Shown piece by piece: positions 7,518 through 12,961 of a DNA stretch of 17,046 nucleotides. The DNA comes from Gammaproteobacteria bacterium (lineage in GTDB: Bacteria > Pseudomonadota > Gammaproteobacteria > Xanthomonadales > Wenzhouxiangellaceae), in the NCBI GenBank assembly GCA_003561495.1, contig PWWM01000082.1, positions 1-17,046 on the forward strand. The letters run 5' to 3'. The notes below the pieces were generated by a model that saw nothing but the letters and a program-made list of their open reading frames with translations, was not told the origin of the DNA and ran no database searches. Position 1 is the stretch's first letter; every line of letters starts with the position of its first letter. A program made the position numbers and the translations under genes.

Positions 7518-8711
7518 TCAGCCGACAATCCATTCAGTCACGGCAATTCCGGCCAGCGGAATCACCAGGAAAATCAAAAACAGGAACGCAAACGCGTAGC
7601 GGGGCGAACGGCCGGCCAATCGACCGTACCAGGCGGCAATCCGGTAGGGAATGAATCGCAGTGGATACCAGATGGCCGTGCCGACCAGATTGAACAGCAC
7701 ATGGACCAGTGCGACCGTCATGGCGGCGGCCACCGGATTGGCCGTGGCCGCCAGGACGCTGGTGAACGTGGTGCCCAGGTTGGAGCCCATCATGAACGGC
7801 AACAGGCGCCGCATGCGCACCGCACCGGCGCCGGCCAGCGGCACCATCAGGCTGGTGGTGATGGTGCTCGATTGCACCATGACCGTCGAGACCGCGCCGA
7901 TGCCGTAGGCGCGCAGATCGGTACGAAAGAAATAGCTTCTGAACAGCCCGTCCATGTGACGCAACAAGGCCCCGCGCAAGTTCTTGACCATGAACAGCAG
8001 AGCGATGAACATCATGATCAGGCCCATCAAGGCCACCAGCAGGCCCTGCGCCATATCCGTCGGCGTGACCAGTTGGCCGAACCAGTTGAACAGGTCCACA
8101 ACCGGAGAAGTGATGACCTTGATCGGGCTGCCGGGACGGGCAACCTCTTCCAAGCCGATCAGGTCGGCCAACCATGCCGCCGCTCGCGTGAGCAGGCCGC
8201 GTCCGCTTTCGTGCAATGCCCCGGAAATCCATTCCAGCGGGAACAGCACGGCCACCGTCATCAGGTTGAACAGATCGTGCAGCAGGGCAGTGGTGAAGGA
8301 ACGCCGGAAATGGCTGCGAATGCGAATATTGGCCAGCGCCACCAGAATCGCCGTGACGGAGGTGCCGATATTGGCGCCCATGATGGCGAAAATCGCCGTG
8401 CCCAGGGTCATTTCACCGGTGGCCACCAGCGTCACGATCAGTGCAGTGGTAAACGATGAACTCTGAACAACCGCGGTGACCACGACCGCGCCCAGCAGCG
8501 CAATGAACGGATTCTCACCGTAGGCAAAGGCGCGCAGCAGAAAGTCGCTTTCCCGCCCGAACAGCCCCAGTCCGCTACTGATGACGCTGAGTGCAGCCAA
8601 AAACAGGTACAGACACAAACCGGCGTAGATCCCGCGTACCCAGGCGGGGGTTTCCCGGGCTGCGGGTTTGCGTCTCAGCGCGGGCATGGAGCGACGCCGC
8701 AATGGCTTCAT
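7518..8711 (-). CDS. Na+/phosphate cotransporter, NptA/PF02690 family
   Basis: A 397-residue inner-membrane protein with about eight to ten hydrophobic segments. It should import inorganic phosphate with sodium. The two inverted Na_Pi_cotrans repeats each carry the diagnostic QSSS/T motif: VVQSSSFTTALIVTLVATGE and MVQSSTITTSLMVPLAG. Each is followed by a GANIGTS/GSNLGTT segment (MGANIGTSVTAILVAL; MMGSNLGTTFTSVLAA). The N-terminus is basic (MKPLRRRSMPALRRKP), placing it in the cytoplasm. The start is uncertain: neither the ATG at 8711 nor the one at 8687 has a good Shine-Dalgarno. The phoU gene follows at 23 nt, a common pairing in which PhoU limits uptake. The separate PhoU explains the absence of a fused PhoU tail here. 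Confidence 0.9.
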   Translation of the reverse strand: MKPLRRRSMPALRRKPAARETPAWVRGIYAGLCLYLFLAALSVISSGLGLFGRESDFLLRAFAYGENPFIALLGAVVVTAVVQSSSFTTALIVTLVATGEMTLGTAIFAIMGANIGTSVTAILVALANIRIRSHFRRSFTTALLHDLFNLMTVAVLFPLEWISGALHESGRGLLTRAAAWLADLIGLEEVARPGSPIKVITSPVVDLFNWFGQLVTPTDMAQGLLVALMGLIMMFIALLFMVKNLRGALLRHMDGLFRSYFFRTDLRAYGIGAVSTVMVQSSTITTSLMVPLAGAGAVRMRRLLPFMMGSNLGTTFTSVLAATANPVAAAMTVALVHVLFNLVGTAIWYPLRFIPYRIAAWYGRLAGRSPRYAFAFLFLIFLVIPLAGIAVTEWIVG

Positions 8712-8800
8712 GGCATGGGTGTCATGAGATTCGGAACGCAGCGATCAGGACTCAGTGAGCCTCGAATGTCCGCGTGCACTCAGTTGGATTTCGTCATCGC

Positions 8801-8806
8801 ATTGTA
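8801..8806 (-). promoter_or_regulatory. Possible -10 for the phosphate transporter operon
   Basis: TACAAT on the minus strand lies about 90 nt upstream of the cotransporter start, in the 174-bp gap between it and apbE. No convincing -35 and no clear Pho box are visible, so this is a weak candidate. The rest of the gap holds only the hairpin listed at 8843-8877. Confidence 0.2.
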
Positions 8807-8842
8807 ACCAACTCGTCACATTCGAGACGCCCGGAAGTTTCC

Positions 8843-8877
8843 CCTGCTGCGCACCGGCCGGGTCGGCCATCAGCAGG
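8843..8877 (-). terminator. Hairpin downstream of apbE, terminator-like
   Basis: Just past the apbE stop, CCTGCTG (8843-8849) pairs with CAGCAGG (8871-8877). An inner GGCC/GGCC pair (8856-8859 with 8865-8868) sits around a short loop. There is no U-run, so it may be a Rho-independent-like transcript end protector rather than a strong terminator. It is placed right for separating apbE from the phosphate operon downstream on the same strand. Confidence 0.4.
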
Positions 8878-8885
8878 CCCGGAAA

Positions 8886-10016
8886 TTACGGGTCGCCAGG
8901 CTCAACAAGTCTGACAAAGGCCGGCGTCATGCGTTCAGAGAGCTGATCGTCGTCAGCCAGCAGCCAGAGTACGGCCAGGTCGCGCTCGATGGCGAGCGCC
9001 CAGGCCTCTTCGATGGGCACAATGCTCAGCGCGGTCGCCAGGGCATCGGCGGTCTTGCAACGCTCGGCCAGCACCGTGACCGACACGGTTTCGTGGTCGA
9101 TGGGATAGCCGGTCCGAGGATCGATCAGGTGCGAAAAGCGCCGCCCATCGGTCTCGAAAAAGTTTCGGTAGTCACCGCTGGTGGTCAGCGCGATGGATTC
9201 CACTTCGATAATGCTGTGCAGTTCGTGGGCACCGGGTCGCGGCCGCTCGATGGCGACCCGCCAGGCCCGCCCGTCGGGGCGACGCCCATGGGTGCGCAGA
9301 TCACCGCCGATTTCGACCAGGAAACCGGCAACGCCACGCTCGATCAGATGATCGGCGACCAGGTCCACGCCCCAGCCCTTGGCAACGGCGGACAGGTCCA
9401 GGTAGACCCCCCCGGGCTGAATCAACGCATCATCTCCAGGCTGAAATTCCAGGCGCTGCCAGCCCACCCGTTCCATGGCCTGCTCAATGTCGTGCTCATC
9501 CGGGATATCACTTTGACGGTGACCTGGACCGAAGCCCCACAGATTGACCAGCGGTCCGGCGGTCGGATCGAAGGCGCCATCAGTGGCCTCGGCCCAGTAC
9601 AGCGCCTCGGTCAACACCGTGGCAAAACCGTCGGGCAACCGCACACCCTCGCCGGCTTCGGCTTCGTTGAAGGCCGTGATCACCGAGTCGGTTCGATAAG
9701 TGCTCATCTCGGCATTGACCTGCTCGAGCAAGTCCTCGATTTCAGAGCGCAATTCCGGCCCCGACAACCCGGCCGGCAATTCCGAAACCCGAACCGTCCA
9801 CACCGTCCCCATGGTCGCCCCATGGAACGTAATCGGCTCCCGCGGCCGATCACACCCAACCAGCACCAGCCCAACCATCAACGCCAACACAAGCGCAAGC
9901 CGCCCAAAGCAGCCTTTGGAGTTCGGGGTAGCGCAGATCGGAGGACAAGCGCGTTTTGCCGGAGGCAAAACGCGCTTGTCCGTAAATCGCCCGAGCGTAT
10001 CCCCGACGGCCACCAT
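8886..10016 (-). CDS. apbE: ApbE-family FAD:protein FMN transferase, lipoprotein
   Basis: ApbE attaches FMN covalently to Thr/Ser of target redox proteins, working outside the inner membrane. The signature regions are present in order: ITFHGATMGTVWTVRV, MSTYRTDSVI, FDPTAGPLVNLWGFGP, YLDLSAVAKGWGVDLV, FLVEIGGDLRTHG, HLIDPRTGYPI and CKTADALATAL, the last with the metal-binding D/T residues. A hydrophobic stretch ending LVLVGC is a lipobox, so it should be a membrane-anchored lipoprotein. The 5' end is odd. From the ATG at 10016 (AAGGG upstream) the Cys is residue 55, and from the ATG at 10043 residue 64, far beyond the usual 15-40. The extra residues are encoded by the hairpin at 9943-9981. No Nqr, Rnf or other flavoprotein partner gene is nearby. 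Confidence 0.88.
   Translation of the reverse strand: MVAVGDTLGRFTDKRVLPPAKRACPPICATPNSKGCFGRLALVLALMVGLVLVGCDRPREPITFHGATMGTVWTVRVSELPAGLSGPELRSEIEDLLEQVNAEMSTYRTDSVITAFNEAEAGEGVRLPDGFATVLTEALYWAEATDGAFDPTAGPLVNLWGFGPGHRQSDIPDEHDIEQAMERVGWQRLEFQPGDDALIQPGGVYLDLSAVAKGWGVDLVADHLIERGVAGFLVEIGGDLRTHGRRPDGRAWRVAIERPRPGAHELHSIIEVESIALTTSGDYRNFFETDGRRFSHLIDPRTGYPIDHETVSVTVLAERCKTADALATALSIVPIEEAWALAIERDLAVLWLLADDDQLSERMTPAFVRLVEPGDP
9904..9919. repeat. Small inverted repeat in the apbE 5' region
   Basis: CCAAAG (9904-9909) and CTTTGG (9914-9919) form a 6-bp stem with a 4-nt loop, just before the codons for the signal-peptide core. It sits 23 bp from the larger hairpin at 9943-9981 and adds to the structured character of this 5' end. 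Confidence 0.45.
9943..9981. repeat. Perfect 18-bp inverted repeat with 3-nt loop
   Basis: The arm 9943-9960 is exactly complementary to 9964-9981, with GGA between them. The hairpin lies within the reading frame upstream of the apbE signal peptide, where it encodes a basic, proline-containing stretch with DKRVLPPAKRA. It looks like a REP- or MITE-type palindrome that landed in the 5' region without breaking the frame. A related TTGCC/GGCAA hairpin occurs inside the repeat copy at 15351-15582. Mobility is inference. Confidence 0.7.
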
Positions 10017-10049
10017 CGAACCCTTCTCCAACAAAACCTTCATGTCCCG

Positions 10050-10073
10050 TTAGGTCGGGGCTGGTGTACCTAA
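10050..10073. repeat. Short inverted repeat in the apbE leader
   Basis: TTAGGT (10050-10055) pairs with ACCTAA (10068-10073) around a GC-rich 12-nt loop, a few bases upstream of the ATG at 10043. It could fold in the apbE leader RNA. No riboswitch class is recognised. Confidence 0.3.
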
Positions 10074-10284
10074 GCCCCCGACAAACACCTGTGCCATCTG
10101 GAAATCCGCTTCGATTGTACGACATCGCCCAACCCCACGGCCCCCTCCAAATTCACCCTGAACCCTGCTCAGCCCGTCCCTTCAGTCTCTCCTCGATCAA
10201 CTCGATCGCCAACTTCCGTTCACGCGGTTGAGTGAACAACCCCCAAAGCAAGCTCAACCTGACTCCCAACCCAGGCCAAAAACC

Positions 10285-10350
10285 TTGCCCGTTTCGGATA
10301 TTTCGATTAAATTGGAGGTCAAAGATCCGCAGCCAACCAGGAGTTCCAAA
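10285..10350 (+). promoter_or_regulatory. Candidate promoter and start-deciding RBS of the HTH antitoxin
   Basis: TTGCCC (10285-10290) and a TTAAAT/TAAATT box near 10307-10313 are spaced 16-17 bp apart. The decisive element is AGGAG at 10339-10343, 7 nt before GTG at 10351. It selects that GTG over the ATG at 10228 as the antitoxin start. The promoter call is weak; the RBS is strong. Confidence 0.45.
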
Positions 10351-10803
10351 GTGGAAAGCGCGAAGACACTCAATGATCTTCCCAGTGCGGAAACAGTAAA
10401 TCTGGCGCGCGAAAGTGCGACTGCGCTGAGCAGACTGTTGCGCGAACACCCGGAGATTGACCGGGCGCAGATTCGTTTGGACCACGAAGACCTCATCTTG
10501 CCGCGGGCAGCGCTCGACCTTCTGCGCAAACTTCTTGCCGAAATGGCCCAGGGTAACGCGGTCACCATCGTGCCGGTCCACGCCGAGCTGACCACCCAGG
10601 AGGCAGCCGACATGCTGAATGTTTCCCGTCCTTACCTGGTCAAGCTGCTAACCGAAGAGCAAATCCCATACACAATGGTGGGCTCCCACCGCCGTGTTCG
10701 ACTGAAAGACCTTCTGGCGTTCAAGCAGAAGCAAGAGGAGCGCAGCCGCCAAGCAATGGAAGAGCTGTCCGAGCAAGCCCAGGATCTGGATATGGGCTAT
10801 TAG
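10351..10803 (+). CDS. Excisionase-family HTH antitoxin of a PIN_3 toxin pair
   Basis: About 150 residues from the GTG at 10351, which has AGGAG 7 nt upstream. An in-frame ATG at 10228 would add a low-complexity, proline-rich leader with no RBS. The centre carries VTIVPVHAELTTQEAADMLN, followed by VSRPYLVKLLTEEQIPY and VGSHRRVRLKDLLAFK. This is the standard MerR/excisionase-like helix-turn-helix of antitoxins paired with PIN_3 ribonucleases. The N-terminal helical part (TVNLARESATALSRLLREH) and the C-terminal charged helix ending near DMGY fit the family. In intact loci the toxin gene follows immediately, and here only its 3' half does. It probably binds its own promoter and could still regulate itself. 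Codon use and GC look lower than in the neighbouring genes. Confidence 0.85.
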   Translation: MESAKTLNDLPSAETVNLARESATALSRLLREHPEIDRAQIRLDHEDLILPRAALDLLRKLLAEMAQGNAVTIVPVHAELTTQEAADMLNVSRPYLVKLLTEEQIPYTMVGSHRRVRLKDLLAFKQKQEERSRQAMEELSEQAQDLDMGY

Positions 10804-10804
10804 G

Positions 10805-11074
10805 TGTGCGCTCGCGCAAATGATTGTTACTTTCAATCTTCGTGATTTTCCATCTGAGAAATTGGAGCAATTTGGTGTTGAGGCGATTCACCCAGACCGC
10901 TTCATCGAGTGCCAGATGGACCTTCGCGAGGCAGCCGTGATACAAGCTGCCAGAGATCAGCGTCGTTCTCTCAGGAAGCCCGTTAGAACGGCAGAGGAGT
11001 TTCTTGACACACTCGCTGCTCAAGGATTACCGGTCAGCGCAGACAGACTGCGAGAATTTCAAGAACTGATATGA
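10805..11074 (+). pseudogene. PIN_3 (VapC-like) toxin, only the C-terminal half
   Basis: The 85 residues from the ATG at 10820 match the second half of PIN_3 family toxins (about 180 residues). They read MIVTFNLRDFPSEKLEQFGV, EAIHPDRFI, then a helical tail ending PVSADRLREFQELI. The frame can be read a few codons upstream (CALAQ before MIVTFN), which also resembles the family. The first half, with the VYDANVLYP-type first catalytic Asp and the DPDDRH segment, is missing, and the fragment begins right at the antitoxin stop. The likely event is a deletion that removed the toxin N-terminus and left the antitoxin whole. The remaining acidic residue (N/D of TFNLRDF) is not enough for activity. A short product could be made from the ATG at 10820, but no clear RBS precedes it. 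Confidence 0.8.
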
Positions 11075-11094
11075 ACCGACCCACGCCCCCGTAA

Positions 11095-11192
11095 CCCGAA
11101 ACCCGAAATTCCTTTCCTTGAACCTTGTACCTTGAGCCTTGTGCCTATCTCCTCCCACGACCCCCTGAACCCTGAACCCTGAACCCTGAACC
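11095..11192. repeat. Clustered 7-bp tandem repeats of three related units
   Basis: Three arrays with period 7 follow the truncated PIN_3 gene: two CCCGAAA units (11095-11108), four CCTTGNN units (11116-11143, with NN = AA, TA, AG, TG), and four exact CCCTGAA units (11163-11190) plus a partial fifth. All share a CCNNGAA-like pattern with the arrays at 974-1034, and two more CCCTG units lie at 10156-10169. They resemble heptanucleotide STRR-type repeats; no function can be assigned. Unit length and lack of spacers rule out CRISPR. Confidence 0.75.
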
Positions 11193-11212
11193 GAATCCCT
11201 CCCACCATCACC

Positions 11213-11389
11213 GTTAAGCAAAGGAAAATCCTTGAACTGTCGCCTTGCCGGGGAAGCTTGCCATTCCAGTTCGTCGGCTCCGCGGACTACGTCCGCCACG
11301 AAGGCAGCAAGCCCATGAGCATCGTATGGCGCATGCAACACCCCCTGCCGGCCCGGATCTATCGGCAGTGCAGGCGTGAGGCGGTTTGA
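11213..11389 (+). pseudogene. C-terminal scrap resembling the DUF3427 domain
   Basis: An open stretch with no start of its own encodes KQRKILELSPCRGSLPFQF, VGSADYVRHEGSKPMSIVWR and MQHPLPARIYR, ending EAV-stop. The pattern of a G-x-x-x-YVxHEGxKPMSIxW core followed by a hydrophobic/Pro-rich P-L-P-A tail resembles the end of DUF3427, a domain found on helicase/phospholipase-D-type defence proteins. Only about 55 residues remain, directly after the 7-bp repeat block. The family name is from memory of the motif pattern and could not be searched, so it is moderately supported; that it is a coding remnant is more likely than not. Confidence 0.5.
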
Positions 11390-11591
11390 GTTTTCGACGT
11401 TTGGTCCAGCGCGTCAGTCAGACCGCAGGTTTTCCCAGTATCGAGCAAGTTGATCACGAGTGAGAGTTCAATGAGTTAAGGGTGGACATTTTCTGAGACA
11501 TGTCCTGATCAATATTTCTCTAATAGTTTGATATTAAAGTATTTACAAGATACTATTACCGGACATATTTATGGACATATAGACAGACAGC
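11390..11591 (+). promoter_or_regulatory. AT-rich fic promoter region with direct repeats
   Basis: This gene-free stretch becomes strongly AT-rich after 11500. TTGATA (11528-11533; five of six consensus) and TACTAT (11551-11556; four of six) are spaced exactly 17 bp and would start transcription near 11562. Two identical GGACATAT repeats (11561-11568 and 11573-11580) cover that point, and a GACATGTC palindrome near 11498-11505 plus another GGACAT lie upstream. The layout suggests a repressor site over the start point. No strong Shine-Dalgarno precedes the fic ATG at 11592. From 11390 to 11480 nothing is recognised. Confidence 0.55.
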
Positions 11592-12782
11592 ATGAGCAGC
11601 GATTCTTCGTGGAGCGAAATCGAATTGCGCCTGGAAACCGAACGATTCGGCCCGTTCCGGTTTCAGACCGGCGTTGACCCGGCAGCGTTGACACTGCCCC
11701 TGCAGCGTGTTCATGATGCTCAAGAGCGATTTCGGCGCAGCGGGCTTGCCCAGGTCGCAGTCGAGTTGGAACGCGAGGTGCTGGCAAGCTCCATTTTCGG
11801 CACCAACACGATTGAGGGTGGCGAACTTTCCGAAGAGGAAACAGCCGCTGCGATGGAGCTATCGCCCCATGAAATCGAAAACATCGAGCAGCAGCGGGCG
11901 CGCAACATGCGATCAGCCTACGATTTTGCGCTCGAACAGAGCCGGGACGAGGAGTGGGAGTTATCGCCCGACTACATCCGAGAAATTCACCGTCTGGTCT
12001 GTCATGAGCTGCCCCATGAGCGCAATCGACCCGGGCTGCTTCGAGATAATCCAAAGGACCAGATTACCCGGGTTGGTGATGCCGAACATGGTGGCCTTTA
12101 CAAACCGCCGCAGAATGGACGTGATGTTTCTATGCTGCTCGATGCACTTTGCGAGTGGAATCAGCAGCTTGAGCGGGCAGGGTGCCCAGCACCGGTGCGG
12201 GCTCCGTTGGTTCACCTCTACTTCGAACTCATCCATCCATTCTGGGACGGCAACGGCCGTGTCGGCCGCGTACTCGAAGCGTCCATCCTGCTGAACTCCG
12301 GGTTTCGTTATGCGCCATTTGCCATGGCACGCTTCTACCTGCAACACATCCACCGCTACTTTGCGTTGTTCAATCACTGCCGCAAAGAGGCCGAGAAGAA
12401 GCGGGACCGGCCCAACCAGGACTTCGTGACATTCCACCTTGACGGGTTGCTCGAGGTCATCAACAAGCTGCATGACCGCGTCAACGAGATGGTGGCGCAC
12501 CTGCTCTTTCTCCATCAGGTTCGCCAAGCGCTGGACGACAAGCGGATCAATCAGCGCCAGTACGCCATTGTCGATTTCGTCATGAAGGCGGGCCGCCCCG
12601 TTGGCCTTGGAAAGCTGCGCAAGGAAACCTGGTACCAGGCACTCTACGAGAAGCTGACCGACAAGACCCGTCGTCGCGACCTTGAGAGGTTGCGCAAGCA
12701 CCGGCTAATCCAGTTGGATGGAAAAAACCAGCTCTGGCCGGGTCACATCGACATGGATGCAAACCGGAAAGGAGATAGCTGA
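11592..12782 (+). CDS. fic: Fic-family protein adenylyltransferase, self-inhibited class
   Basis: A 396-residue Fic enzyme, expected to transfer AMP (or a related group) from ATP to a hydroxyl side chain of a target protein. The catalytic motif HPFWDGNGRVGR lies at residues 215-226 with the active His, the Asp and the Gly-Asn-Gly-Arg loop intact. An inhibitory helix with the (S/T)xxxE(G/N) pattern reads TNTIEG at residues 71-76, so the protein has its own N-terminal brake. The segment before it (LEREVLASSIFG) is typical of this class. The C-terminal third (KRINQRQYAIVDFVMKAG, then a basic end) resembles a winged helix. It lies 98 nt upstream of hsdR, a neighbour seen in type I restriction loci. 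A cytoplasmic target is likely but cannot be named. Confidence 0.9.
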   Translation: MSSDSSWSEIELRLETERFGPFRFQTGVDPAALTLPLQRVHDAQERFRRSGLAQVAVELEREVLASSIFGTNTIEGGELSEEETAAAMELSPHEIENIEQQRARNMRSAYDFALEQSRDEEWELSPDYIREIHRLVCHELPHERNRPGLLRDNPKDQITRVGDAEHGGLYKPPQNGRDVSMLLDALCEWNQQLERAGCPAPVRAPLVHLYFELIHPFWDGNGRVGRVLEASILLNSGFRYAPFAMARFYLQHIHRYFALFNHCRKEAEKKRDRPNQDFVTFHLDGLLEVINKLHDRVNEMVAHLLFLHQVRQALDDKRINQRQYAIVDFVMKAGRPVGLGKLRKETWYQALYEKLTDKTRRRDLERLRKHRLIQLDGKNQLWPGHIDMDANRKGDS

Positions 12783-12787
12783 ATCCA

Positions 12788-12841
12788 GCCTGGTTCAGAA
12801 TCCAGGTCCCCTGGAATTCGCCACCAGCCCCGAAACCAGGC
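12788..12841. repeat. Nested inverted repeats between fic and hsdR
   Basis: GCCTGGTT (12788-12795) pairs with AACCAGGC (12834-12841). Inside it TCCAGG (12801-12806) pairs with CCTGGA (12810-12815) around a 3-nt loop. The nested stems could act as a weak terminator or attenuator between the two genes. There is no T-run. Confidence 0.4.
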
Positions 12842-12880
12842 AGAATGGACTGCGACCGAGTGCGACGGGTGGGGGAACCC

Positions 12881-12925
12881 GTGAATAAACAAGAACTTTC
12901 CGAACGCGACAACTGCACCAAATAA
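12881..12925 (+). other. Displaced hsdR start with in-frame stop
   Basis: GTG at 12881, after a G-rich GGGGGAA, opens the frame MNKQELSERDNCTK, which then meets TAA at 12923-12925. The same frame continues IVPALERAGWDRMVQMREE. The usual family opening is close to MNKQELSERDICTKFITPAL, so two codons differ (Ile to Asn, Phe to stop). This shows directly that the normal N-terminus is broken. Confidence 0.75.
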
Positions 12926-12961
12926 ATCGTCCCGGCCCTGGAACGCGCCGGCTGGGATCGT

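Noticed and set aside
8712..8842. Pho box upstream of the phosphate cotransporter
   Set aside because: A GTCAT occurs near 8722, but no second half-site at the right spacing was found. Regulation by PhoB cannot be supported.
10228..10350. Upstream ATG extension of the HTH antitoxin
   Set aside because: The added 41 residues are low complexity and lack an RBS, whereas the GTG at 10351 has AGGAG at ideal spacing.
10153..10581. Minus-strand frame overlapping the antitoxin, ending in a plausible LAIELIEERLKGRAEQG
   Set aside because: Most of it is antisense to the HTH antitoxin. The last 35 residues look protein-like and might be a remnant, but no family was recognised.
11095..11192. Possible CRISPR or telomere-like array
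   Set aside because: Units are 7 bp with no spacers, arrays are short, and there are no cas genes. It is a simple tandem repeat cluster.
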